Assembly (NCBI GenBank): GCA_029243665.1
Contig: JAQWRO010000011.1
Span: 1 to 5,941, forward strand
Reading direction: 5' to 3'
DNA: 5,941 nucleotides
Origin: Gammaproteobacteria bacterium
Lineage (GTDB): Bacteria > Pseudomonadota > Gammaproteobacteria > Comchoanobacterales > Comchoanobacteraceae
Shown here one piece after another: positions 1-5,941 of the stretch; position 1 is the stretch's first letter; each line of letters opens with the position of its first letter. The translations under genes and the position numbers were made by a program. Under the pieces are notes generated by a model. It had not been told where the DNA came from. It made no database searches and worked only from the letters and a program-made list of their open reading frames with translations.

Positions 1-1245
1 AAAGGCTTGAATGCAAAACTTAATAAAAAATCAATTTTTGCAAGAAAAAATTATTTTTATCCAGATTTACCTAAAAGTTATCAAATAACACAAGATAAAA
101 TGCCAATAATTCATGATGGTTTTTTAATTATTAATGAAAAAAAAATTGGCATTGAAAGAGCTCATTTAGAAGAAGATGCAGGCAAATCTCAACATCCAGA
201 TGGTTCAAAAAATAGTTATGTTGATTTGAATAGAGCTGGACAGCCTTTGCTAGAAATTGTAACGAGGCCTGAATTAACCTCTACTGAAGAGGCACTTTCC
301 TTCCTGAAAAAACTTCACCATCTTGTAAAATACATCAATGTATGTGATGGCAATATGCAAGAAGGTTCTTTTAGATGTGATGCAAATGTCTCCATACGTT
401 ATAATAAGAATGATCCTCTTGGCACACGTGTTGAATTAAAGAATATTAATTCATTTAGATATGTAGAAAAAGCAATTGAGTATGAAATACAACGTCAACA
501 TATTTTACTTACCAATAATGGCGTAATTGTTCAAGAAACAAGATTATTTAATGAATCTAATGGTAAAACTTTTGCAATGAGAAAAAAAGAAAATCTTGCA
601 GATTATCGATATTTCCCGGAACCAGATTTACCACCTGTTATTATAACAGATGAACTCATTAAAGAGGCACTTGACAGACTACCCACACTACCAGAAGTCA
701 GAGTTTTAGAACTTTGCGATGAGTATAATCTTAGTTCAAGTGAAGCAGAGCTTTTAATAGACTCAAGAGAACTAGAAATGTTTTTTATTGATGCCTGCAA
801 ACTTGCTAAGTTAAATAGTTGTTACAAAATCATCTACAATATAATTTTTGCTGACTTGTCAGCATATATGAATAAACATAATTTAAATATTTCAAGCCAA
901 CCAATAACACCTAAACACATTGCTGATCTTGCAGTTAATCTTAATAATAGAAGAATAAGCCAGCCAATGTTAAAGGAAATTTTAAAAACACTTTGGCTAG
1001 AACATGAGCAAACAGTTGAAATGGTTATTAAATCAAAAGGTCTTGAATTAATTGACGATGACGATGCCTTAATTAAGATAATTAAAGACATCTTAATAGG
1101 CAATCCTAATCAACACCAGCAATATTTAGCTGGCAAAGATAAATTATTTGGTTTTTTTGTTGGTCAAGTTATGAAAGCATCAAAAGGACAAGCAAATCCC
1201 GAAAAGGTAAGTCAATTACTTAAAGAACTACTTAAGGATAATTAA
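1..1245 (+). CDS. gatB: Aspartyl/glutamyl-tRNA(Asn/Gln) amidotransferase subunit B, 5'-truncated by the window edge
   Basis: GatB is the subunit of the cytosolic GatCAB complex that binds the misacylated tRNA and activates the side-chain carboxylate of Glu-tRNA(Gln) or Asp-tRNA(Asn) with ATP; ammonia comes from GatA. The frame is open from base 1, and the residues before the TTG at 7 (K-G-L) already fit the family, so that TTG is not the true start. The 414 visible residues lack roughly the first 60 of a usual 475-480. Numbering from the edge, family blocks include ARKNYFYPDLPK (14-25), the IERAHLEEDAGK block (51-62), SYVDLNRAGQPLLEIVTRPE (72-91), EGSFRCDANVSIR (121-133), GTRVELKNINSFRYVEKA (141-158) and DYRYFPEPDLPP (201-212). 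The helical and tail (YqeY-like) domains follow, ending with FVGQVMKASKGQANP (386-400), the usual GatB C-terminal signature. No frameshift or missing block is seen. The stop overlaps the next ATG by one base. gatA and gatC are probably upstream, outside the window. Confidence 0.97.
   Translation, partial: KGLNAKLNKKSIFARKNYFYPDLPKSYQITQDKMPIIHDGFLIINEKKIGIERAHLEEDAGKSQHPDGSKNSYVDLNRAGQPLLEIVTRPELTSTEEALSFLKKLHHLVKYINVCDGNMQEGSFRCDANVSIRYNKNDPLGTRVELKNINSFRYVEKAIEYEIQRQHILLTNNGVIVQETRLFNESNGKTFAMRKKENLADYRYFPEPDLPPVIITDELIKEALDRLPTLPEVRVLELCDEYNLSSSEAELLIDSRELEMFFIDACKLAKLNSCYKIIYNIIFADLSAYMNKHNLNISSQPITPKHIADLAVNLNNRRISQPMLKEILKTLWLEHEQTVEMVIKSKGLELIDDDDALIKIIKDILIGNPNQHQQYLAGKDKLFGFFVGQVMKASKGQANPEKVSQLLKELLKDN
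1234..1238 (+). promoter_or_regulatory. Ribosome binding site of the MFS gene
   Basis: AAGGA lies inside the last codons of gatB, six bases before the ATG at 1245. Together with the TAATG stop/start overlap it supports that start and suggests translational coupling between gatB and the transporter gene. Confidence 0.7.
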
Positions 1246-2489
1246 TGATAGAAAAAGTTAAACCAACGACATTTGCTTGGATTATTTTTACAATCACAGC
1301 CTCATTTTATGCTTATGAATTCTTTTTAAGAGTTGCTCCAGCAGCTCTACAGGGCGATATTATGAAGCAATTCGGCATTAATGCAAAAGAATTTGGTATT
1401 TTAATGTCTGCCTACTATATGACTTATACGCCTTTACAGTTATTTGTGGGTAGTTTAATGGATCTTTATGGACCAAAAAAGACTTTAATTGTCGCCATTT
1501 TATCATGTCTTATTGGTGCTATATACTTTGTATTAGCAAAACACTTCTCAACTGCACTGATCGCATATGCATTAATAGGTTTCGGTTCAGCTTTTGCATT
1601 TGTCGGGGTGTTAAAACTATCATCAAATTGGTTACCTACTAACTATCTAGCAATCGCATCTGGTATCGCAACTAGCATGGGTATGATTGGTGCAATTACA
1701 GGTGAATATATATTAGATATCACAGTTCATAAATATGGTTATGTAAATAGTTTTATGGCCTATCTTTTTATTGGGGTTTTAATTTTGACTTGCGTTATTT
1801 TTGTTGTGCGAGACCAACCACACAAGTCTAAAATTACTAGGAGAGCCCCTATTAAATTTAAAACTTTAATTAGAGACCTTCTCAAGTTAAGGCATAACGG
1901 ACAATTTTGGCTTAATTCTATCATTGGATGTCTTTTGTTTATGCCTACAAACATTTTTGCATCCATGTGGGCAGTTATGTTTTTTAAGCAAACATACCAC
2001 ATCTCATCTAACGCATCTAATGCAATGTCGAGTTTAATTTTTGCAGGATGGGCAGTTGGGGCGCCAATCAGTGGTTACTTAGTTTCAAGAGGCTTCACAA
2101 TTATAAAATTACTAAGAGTCGGTAGTATTTGCTCTGCAGTTTTCCTTACTATGGTTATTTTTCACAAAATAGATAATGCTTACTTAATATACTTATGTAT
2201 GTTCGCTACCGGATTTTTTAGCAGTGTTCAAGTACTTGTATTTCCAAATGCTGTTAAATTCATTGATAAAAAATACTCGGGAACAGCAATATCATTAACA
2301 AATATGGTTATTATGCTAAGCTCGTATTTAAGCCCTATTGTTGGAATGGTTCTTGATTTATCATGGGATGGGACCTTAGAGAATGACATACGAGTTTTTA
2401 GTGCATATGGTTTTGAACAAGCTTTATTAATTTTACCATTAGCTTTAGGCATTAGCTTTTTTTGCACATATTTCATGAAAGAAACATAA
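1245..2489 (+). CDS. MFS-type transporter, 12 transmembrane helices, substrate unknown
   Basis: This 414-residue integral inner-membrane protein has the length and helix pattern of a major facilitator superfamily carrier. Hydrophobic stretches fall near residues 10-30, 48-70, 78-98, 103-125, 134-155 and 168-188 (first bundle) and 222-245, 260-282, 288-307, 312-335, 345-370 and 391-411 (second). A strongly basic loop at about 189-217 (K/R-rich) is the typical cytoplasmic linker between bundles. MFS motif A is clear between helices 2 and 3 (G69-SLMDLYGPKK-79, with Asp73 and Gly76), with a weaker copy, GYLVSRG (277-283), in the second half. Helix 1 carries YAYEFFLRVAPA (22-33), a pattern I associate with MFS proteins of Legionella/Coxiella-type bacteria, but this does not identify the substrate. 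MFS carriers move small solutes by facilitated diffusion, symport or antiport; sugar, phosphate-ester, amino-acid and drug transport are all possible. The gene starts on the last base of the gatB stop codon, implying co-transcription. Nothing appears broken. Confidence 0.9.
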   Translation: MIEKVKPTTFAWIIFTITASFYAYEFFLRVAPAALQGDIMKQFGINAKEFGILMSAYYMTYTPLQLFVGSLMDLYGPKKTLIVAILSCLIGAIYFVLAKHFSTALIAYALIGFGSAFAFVGVLKLSSNWLPTNYLAIASGIATSMGMIGAITGEYILDITVHKYGYVNSFMAYLFIGVLILTCVIFVVRDQPHKSKITRRAPIKFKTLIRDLLKLRHNGQFWLNSIIGCLLFMPTNIFASMWAVMFFKQTYHISSNASNAMSSLIFAGWAVGAPISGYLVSRGFTIIKLLRVGSICSAVFLTMVIFHKIDNAYLIYLCMFATGFFSSVQVLVFPNAVKFIDKKYSGTAISLTNMVIMLSSYLSPIVGMVLDLSWDGTLENDIRVFSAYGFEQALLILPLALGISFFCTYFMKET

Positions 2490-2501
2490 TGAAGAAAAGG
2501 C

Positions 2502-2530
2502 TTGATCCATTTAAAAATTATTGTTAATAT
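2502..2530 (+). promoter_or_regulatory. Sigma70-type promoter with extended -10, driving the small lipoprotein gene
   Basis: A -35 element TTGATC (2502-2507) is followed by a 17-base spacer and a -10 element TAATAT (2525-2530). The spacer ends in TGT, so the -10 is of the extended TGn type (TG at 2522-2523). This predicts a transcript start near 2537 and a leader of about 18 bases holding only the ribosome binding site. An overlapping alternative -10, TTATAC (2531-2536), is possible. AT-rich DNA produces chance -10 matches, but the correct spacing, the TG extension, and the gene and terminator placed right behind it make this the best promoter candidate in the window. Confidence 0.65.
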
Positions 2531-2542
2531 TTATACAGAATT

Positions 2543-2547
2543 GGAGG
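2543..2547 (+). promoter_or_regulatory. Strong Shine-Dalgarno of the small lipoprotein gene
   Basis: GGAGG sits seven bases before the ATG at 2555, near-ideal spacing. It is the best Shine-Dalgarno in the window; miaB, ybeZ, ybeY and ybeX have only weak or unrecognisable ones. It fixes the start of the 35-codon gene and suggests a high translation rate. Confidence 0.8.
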
Positions 2548-2554
2548 TTTTAAA

Positions 2555-2662
2555 ATGAAGAAATTATTATTAGTAGTTGTAAGTTTAAGCATGGTATTAG
2601 CAGGATGTTCAGGAGATAGCACAAAGGCATCTTCACCTTCTGTATCTAGCTACGGCAAGTAA
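2555..2662 (+). CDS. Small lipoprotein of 35 residues, family not recognised
   Basis: The open frame runs ATG to TAA for 35 residues. Residues 1-17 form a classic lipoprotein signal peptide: M-K-K, then a Leu/Val-rich core (LLLVVVSLSMV), then the lipobox LAGC with Cys18 as the predicted acylation site. Lgt, LspA and Lnt processing would leave an 18-residue mature lipopeptide of the form CSGDSTKASSPSVSSYGK, rich in Ser and Gly, with no hydrophobic segment and no repeat. Residue +2 is Ser, not the Asp that retains lipoproteins in the inner membrane of E. coli, so outer-membrane sorting is expected if the same rule holds. I see no LptM-type LKGPLY motif and no entericidin or Lpp resemblance, so function is unknown. 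A dedicated promoter, a strong ribosome binding site and a terminator frame it tightly, which supports a real, well-expressed gene. It is easily missed by gene callers because of its size. Confidence 0.8.
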   Translation: MKKLLLVVVSLSMVLAGCSGDSTKASSPSVSSYGK

Positions 2663-2678
2663 TTATTTATTAAGAATT

Positions 2679-2706
2679 AAAAGGGGGGCTGATGTCCCCC
2701 TTTTTT
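2679..2706 (+). terminator. Strong intrinsic terminator after the small lipoprotein gene
   Basis: AAAAGGGGG (2679-2687) pairs with CCCCCTTTT (2696-2704), nine uninterrupted base pairs, plus a possible G-U pair (2688/2695) closing a six-base CTGATG loop. The run of T at 2701-2706 gives the U-tract, partly shared with the stem. It lies 16 bases after the lipoprotein stop and ends 13 bases before the miaB ATG. The A-tract on the left also makes a terminator on the minus strand possible, though no minus-strand gene uses it here. Confidence 0.92.
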
Positions 2707-2719
2707 AAATTGTAAGCAT

Positions 2720-4045
2720 ATGAATAAAAGATTATTTGTACAGACCTATGGTTGCCAAATGAATGTTTATGACTCAAATAAAATATTTGAGCTATTAAAT
2801 AACTCTCACAAATATCAGGCAACAAATAATGAGAAAGAAGCAGATTTATTAATCATGAATACCTGCTCAATAAGAGAAAAAGCACAAGAAAAAGTTTTCT
2901 CAGAACTTGGTCGGTGGCGCAAATTAAAGGAAAAAAACAAAAATATTATTATTGGTGTCGGTGGTTGTGTGGCAGCTCAAGAAGCAGAGCATATCAAAAC
3001 TAGAGCACCTTTTGTTGATGTTGTATTTGGACCACAAACAATTCATCATTTACCACAAATGATTACTCAAATTTATAAAAATGAAATTCCTAAACCTAAT
3101 GTTGAATTTAAGCCAATTGAAAAGTTTGATAACCTCCCCTTACCTGGCAAAACAGGTCCAAGTGCTTTTGTATCAATTATGGAAGGGTGCAGTAAATTTT
3201 GCTCTTTTTGCATTGTTCCCTACACAAGGGGGCAAGAGGTATCAAGAAGCTTTGACGACATCATTCTTGAGGTCCATGAACTAGTAAAATTAGGTGCAAA
3301 AGAAATTCATTTACTAGGCCAAAATGTTAATGGATATAATGTTAACATGAGCGGCACAGATACTAATGTTAATCTTGCACTCCTAATTAGATATTTGAGT
3401 GAAATAAATGGTGTAGAAAGAATTCGATTTACAACTTCTCATCCTGCAGAATTTGATCACTCACTTATTGATGCATATCGTGATATAAAAAAATTACCAA
3501 ACTACCTCCATTTACCCGTACAAAGTGGTTCAAATAGAATTTTAGAACTAATGAAGCGTGGTTATACCCATGAAACTTACAGAGATATTATTTCAAAACT
3601 AAGAAAGGCAAGACCTGGTATTTCAATATCGTCAGACTTCATTATTGGTTATCCTGGTGAAACTGAAGAAGAATTTATGGAAACTTATAATCTAATTAAA
3701 GACCTCAATATTGATTATTCATTTAGTTTTATTTATAGCAAACGTCCTGGGACCCCTGCTAGTCTTATTGAAGACAATGTAACCATTGAAGAAAAGAAAA
3801 GACGACTGTCTAGAATTCAAGGCTTAATTAACCTACAAGCACACGCAATTAGTGAAAGTATGATTGGTACCGAACAAACAATTCTTGTGACCGGCACATC
3901 TAAAAAGAGTGATCAACAATTAACTGGTAAAACAGAAAACAATCGTAGTTTAAATTTTGATGGAACATCTGAACTTATTGGACAAATGGTTAAAGTAAAA
4001 GTGTTATCGGCGTCATTAAATAGCCTACAAGGTGAAATCATCTAA
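2720..4045 (+). CDS. miaB: tRNA-2-methylthio-N6-dimethylallyladenosine synthase (MiaB)
   Basis: MiaB is a cytosolic radical-SAM methylthiotransferase that converts i6A37 to ms2i6A37 in tRNAs reading codons beginning with U, after MiaA has added the dimethylallyl group. The 441 residues carry every expected part. The N-terminal UPF0004 domain (about 1-115) holds the three ligands of the auxiliary [4Fe-4S] cluster: Cys12 (in TYGCQMN), Cys49 (NTCSIRE) and Cys83 (GGCVAAQE). The radical-SAM CxxxCxxC is Cys157, Cys161 and Cys164 (EGCSKFCSFCIVPYTRG), spaced as in E. coli MiaB. A TRAM RNA-binding domain fills about 375-441. The blocks GPQTIHHLPQMI and HLPVQSGSNRILELMKRGYT favour MiaB over the paralogues RimO and MtaB. 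The ATG at 2720 is the natural start by N-terminal alignment, although no good Shine-Dalgarno precedes it (only TAAG). It heads the miaB-ybeZ-ybeY-ybeX cluster, just after a terminator. Confidence 0.98.
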   Translation: MNKRLFVQTYGCQMNVYDSNKIFELLNNSHKYQATNNEKEADLLIMNTCSIREKAQEKVFSELGRWRKLKEKNKNIIIGVGGCVAAQEAEHIKTRAPFVDVVFGPQTIHHLPQMITQIYKNEIPKPNVEFKPIEKFDNLPLPGKTGPSAFVSIMEGCSKFCSFCIVPYTRGQEVSRSFDDIILEVHELVKLGAKEIHLLGQNVNGYNVNMSGTDTNVNLALLIRYLSEINGVERIRFTTSHPAEFDHSLIDAYRDIKKLPNYLHLPVQSGSNRILELMKRGYTHETYRDIISKLRKARPGISISSDFIIGYPGETEEEFMETYNLIKDLNIDYSFSFIYSKRPGTPASLIEDNVTIEEKKRRLSRIQGLINLQAHAISESMIGTEQTILVTGTSKKSDQQLTGKTENNRSLNFDGTSELIGQMVKVKVLSASLNSLQGEII

Positions 4046-4068
4046 TATATGCTATATTTAAAATATAA

Positions 4069-4998
4069 ATGAAGAAAGAACTTATAACACGCACTCTTAC
4101 TATCTCTGATTACAATAATCATCAATTGATGAATATTTGTGGGGAACATCATAATAATATTAAAGAATTAGAAAGAGCTTTTAATGTTACCATCCATCAC
4201 CGAGCTGACACATTTCAAATTAAAGGAACTGTTTTAGCTGATGTTGAAAATGCTTATTTAATTTTAGAACGTATGATTCAGATGTCTGATAAGATAGATA
4301 TTGATGAAAAACAATTAGAGATTTTATTTCAGAGCAATGAAACCATTGAAAACAATGTAAATAGTCACTTACCTATTAAAATACTAAATGATGAACAAGC
4401 TAATTTTATTAATGCTATACAAAGTCATGACATTACATTTGGAACAGGTCCTTCTGGAACTGGTAAAACATTCTTATCTGTTGCTTGTGCTATTGATGCT
4501 TTAAGAAAAAAAACATGCAAAAAAATTATATTAGTTAGACCAGCGATTGAAGCTGGTGAAAAGATAGGTTATCTACCAGGTGATATGACAGAGAAGATCA
4601 ACCCTTACCTCCAGCCACTATATGATGCTCTATATGAAATAATGGGTGCAGAACAAGTTGATAAGCTACTTCAAAATAAAACAATAGAAATTAACTTACT
4701 TGCATTTATGCGTGGTCGTACATTTAAACATAGTTTTGTAATTATTGATGAAGCACAAAACTGTACTAAATCACAACTAAAAATGGCTTTAACACGTCTT
4801 GGATATAAATCAAAAATGGTTATTGTCGGGGATGCATCTCAATCAGATTTAAATGATGGTGAATCAGGGTTCTTACAAGCTCAATCATATTTAAAAGATA
4901 TTTCTGAAATTGCATTTAATACATTCACAAACAAAGCAGTAGTAAGGCACAAATTAGTTAAAAAAATTGTTGAAGCCTATGAGCAACATAATAATTGA
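4069..4998 (+). CDS. ybeZ: PhoH-like ATPase YbeZ, partner of YbeY
   Basis: YbeZ is a cytosolic P-loop NTPase of the PhoH family, encoded beside the rRNA-processing endonuclease YbeY and reported to act with it in ribosome/RNA metabolism; its exact activity is not settled. In this 309-residue protein an N-terminal KH-like region (about 7-70; CGEHHNNIKELERAF at 24-38) precedes the PhoH ATPase core: Walker A GPSGTGKT (127-134, Lys133), VRPAIEAGEKIGYLPGD (156-172), FMRGRT (213-218), Walker B VIIDEAQN (224-231, Asp227-Glu228), the GDASQSDL sensor-like segment (254-261) and VVRHKLV (291-297). A stop codon in frame immediately precedes the ATG (TAAATG), so no longer start exists. It is about 40 residues shorter than E. 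coli YbeZ, from a shorter linker before the P-loop and a shorter charged C-terminus. It begins 23 bases after miaB and overlaps ybeY. No clear ribosome binding site is seen. Confidence 0.95.
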   Translation: MKKELITRTLTISDYNNHQLMNICGEHHNNIKELERAFNVTIHHRADTFQIKGTVLADVENAYLILERMIQMSDKIDIDEKQLEILFQSNETIENNVNSHLPIKILNDEQANFINAIQSHDITFGTGPSGTGKTFLSVACAIDALRKKTCKKIILVRPAIEAGEKIGYLPGDMTEKINPYLQPLYDALYEIMGAEQVDKLLQNKTIEINLLAFMRGRTFKHSFVIIDEAQNCTKSQLKMALTRLGYKSKMVIVGDASQSDLNDGESGFLQAQSYLKDISEIAFNTFTNKAVVRHKLVKKIVEAYEQHNN

Positions 4999-5401
4999 TA
5001 TTCAATCATCCATAAATCGAGATGATATTGCCAATCAGCTTGATGCATGGGCAAAACTTACACTTAATAAAATATCTATAAAAAAATCATATATTGAAGC
5101 AATGATAGTTAATCGTGCAGAAGGTGAATATTACAATATGGTATTTCGAAAAAAACCAGGAGCTACCAATGTATTATCTTTCCCAGATGATAATAATGGT
5201 GGATTAATTATTATGTGTGACCCAGTAATCGATGAAGAAAGTCAATATTTACAAAAGCAACTTGATGAAAGATATTTTCAAGTTTTTACACATGGGATCT
5301 TACATTTATGTGGATATACACATGATTTAGATGACGATGCAAAAATTATGGAACATATTGAAGATAAACTATTTGAAATCTTCAAAAAAAATAAGTCATA
5401 A
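4979..5401 (+). CDS. ybeY: Endoribonuclease YbeY (rRNA maturation and 70S quality control)
   Basis: YbeY is a zinc-dependent single-strand endoribonuclease needed for 16S rRNA 3'-end maturation and removal of defective 70S ribosomes with RNase R. The zinc signature is intact: HGILHLCGYTH, with His105, His109 and His115. Arg57 in FRKKPGATNVLSFP (56-69) corresponds to the conserved Arg59 of E. coli YbeY. I chose the ATG at 4979 (140 residues) because its first residues, MSNIIIDIQ, align with the E. coli start MSQVILDLQ; a TTG at 4967 in the same frame would add only four residues. The gene therefore starts 20 bases inside ybeZ, implying translational coupling, since no strong Shine-Dalgarno is present. 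It is about 15 residues shorter than E. coli YbeY, mostly at the C-terminus. The usual GDIVI strand reads GLIIM (75-79), losing the family's Asp. It is probably functional, but is the most divergent of the translation genes here. Confidence 0.95.
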   Translation: MSNIIIDIQSSINRDDIANQLDAWAKLTLNKISIKKSYIEAMIVNRAEGEYYNMVFRKKPGATNVLSFPDDNNGGLIIMCDPVIDEESQYLQKQLDERYFQVFTHGILHLCGYTHDLDDDAKIMEHIEDKLFEIFKKNKS

Positions 5402-5409
5402 TAAGATTA

Positions 5410-5941
5410 ATGAAAAACATTCTTAAAAAATTTTTTATACAACAATGGTTTTATAACACAAGTGGTTTTAAAGACTTAATAACCTTTGCTCATCAAAGAA
5501 ACGTATTTGATAAAGACACCAATCGAATGTTACATGGCGTTGTAGATATTTCATCTATTAAAGTTAGAGATATCATGATCCATAGAGCACATATGAATGT
5601 GATCCCAATCAACAGCACTGTTCAAGATGTCATAAATATCATTAAGGAGACGAAACACTCAAGGTATCCTGTCATGGGCGAAAATTCGAATGACGTTCTT
5701 GGTATCTTACTTGTTAAAGACTTAATTGGTCATAACTTAACAGATAAACAAAATTTAAACAGTAAAATAGATGATTCAATTAATCATCTCGTAAGACCAT
5801 CTATGTTAACCCCTGAAGGCAAGCGTATAGATAACTTATTACATGAGTTTCAAATTAAACGTACACACATGTCGATGGTTGTAAATGAATATGGTGAGAT
5901 TAGTGGTCTTGTAACCATCGAAGACATTTTTGAAGAAATTG
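5410..5941 (+). CDS. ybeX: YbeX/CorC-type CBS-pair protein, 3' end beyond the window
   Basis: This is the first 177 codons of a gene that runs off the right edge; the E. coli protein has 292. An acidic/helical N-terminal segment leads into two CBS domains (about 55-110 and 122-177), which bind adenine nucleotides; the missing part should hold the CorC_HlyC (FAD-like fold) domain. Family blocks visible are VRDIMIHRAHM (52-62), KHSRYPVM (82-89), GILLVKDLI (98-106), RPSMLTPEGKRIDNLLHEF (129-147) and YGEISGLVTIEDIFEEI (161-177). There is no DUF21 membrane region before the CBS pair, so this is the soluble YbeX form, not a YfjD/CorB type. CorC was named for cobalt/magnesium efflux with CorA; work in E. 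coli also ties YbeX to ribosome metabolism, in keeping with its place after ybeY. The ATG lies eight bases after the ybeY stop, without a clear ribosome binding site. lnt often follows in gammaproteobacteria, outside this window. Confidence 0.95.
   Translation, partial: MKNILKKFFIQQWFYNTSGFKDLITFAHQRNVFDKDTNRMLHGVVDISSIKVRDIMIHRAHMNVIPINSTVQDVINIIKETKHSRYPVMGENSNDVLGILLVKDLIGHNLTDKQNLNSKIDDSINHLVRPSMLTPEGKRIDNLLHEFQIKRTHMSMVVNEYGEISGLVTIEDIFEEI

Noticed and set aside
7..9. TTG as a start codon for gatB.
   Set aside because: Sequence homologous to GatB continues upstream in frame to base 1 and about 60 N-terminal residues are missing; the real start lies outside the window.
603..1103. Minus-strand open frames of 65 and 89 codons inside gatB.
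   Set aside because: Low-complexity Ser/Ile/Leu-rich translations antiparallel to a strongly conserved gene; typical shadow frames.
1760..2476. Minus-strand open frames of 80 and 82 codons inside the MFS gene.
   Set aside because: They are antisense to a coherent 12-helix protein and have no domain or ribosome binding site of their own.
2496..2505. The 10-mer AAAGGCTTGA occurs at 1-10 and again at 2496-2505.
   Set aside because: The first copy is coding sequence of gatB and no matching flanks extend the repeat; a chance match.
2489..2527. A 12-codon ORF (MKKRLDPFKNYC) whose ATG overlaps the MFS stop in the same TAATG fashion as the gatB/MFS junction.
   Set aside because: It has no good ribosome binding site, is very short and AT-rich, and its sequence contains most of the predicted lipoprotein promoter, which explains the DNA better. 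It could be read by re-initiating ribosomes but nothing supports a product.
3081..3284. A 67-codon + strand frame inside miaB.
   Set aside because: Out-of-frame shadow over the MiaB radical-SAM region, which is conserved in the main frame.
4046..4068. AT-rich palindromic run (ATATTT-A-AAATAT at 4055-4067) between miaB and ybeZ, considered as a promoter, operator or terminator.
   Set aside because: Such symmetry is expected by chance in DNA this AT-rich; there is no GC stem, no U-tract after a hairpin and no paired -35 element.

Overview
The window reads as an ordinary chromosomal segment of an AT-rich gammaproteobacterium (GC about one third, judged by eye). The order miaB - ybeZ (phoH-like) - ybeY - ybeX/corC is the classical gammaproteobacterial arrangement, and the MiaB, YbeZ and YbeX proteins keep many blocks shared with their Escherichia coli counterparts. 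A gatB gene means the organism uses the GatCAB amidotransferase for Asn-tRNA and/or Gln-tRNA, as Legionella, Coxiella, Francisella and Pseudomonas do and E. coli does not. AT-rich lineages of the Legionella/Coxiella/Francisella kind or a related marine or host-associated group are plausible, but I cannot assign a genus. All genes lie on the + strand. I see no mobile element, CRISPR array, tRNA or rRNA.

Layout. (1) Positions 1-1245: the 3' part of gatB, with the beginning outside the window. (2) Positions 1245-2489: a 12-helix MFS transporter whose ATG shares one base with the gatB stop (TAATG) and has a good ribosome binding site, so the two are probably co-transcribed and translationally coupled. 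(3) Positions 2502-2706: a compact one-gene cassette made of a good sigma70-type promoter with an extended -10, the best Shine-Dalgarno in the window, a 35-codon lipoprotein gene not recognised as any known family, and a strong intrinsic terminator. (4) Positions 2720-5941: miaB, ybeZ, ybeY and the start of ybeX, tightly packed; ybeY begins inside ybeZ and ybeX runs off the right edge.

How the genes work together. gatB, miaB, ybeZ and ybeY all serve translation: charging tRNA by amidation, modifying tRNA position 37, and ribosome/rRNA quality control by YbeY with its ATPase partner YbeZ. YbeX/CorC is the usual fourth member of this cluster. The MFS transporter and the small lipoprotein are the accessory items.

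I found no convincing undescribed multi-gene system. The item most worth a second look is the small-lipoprotein cassette, both as a probably abundant and unclassified micro-lipoprotein and because its terminator ends only 13 bases before the miaB start codon, which raises the question of how the miaB operon is transcribed. Smaller points are residue changes in conserved motifs of YbeY, YbeZ and YbeX.
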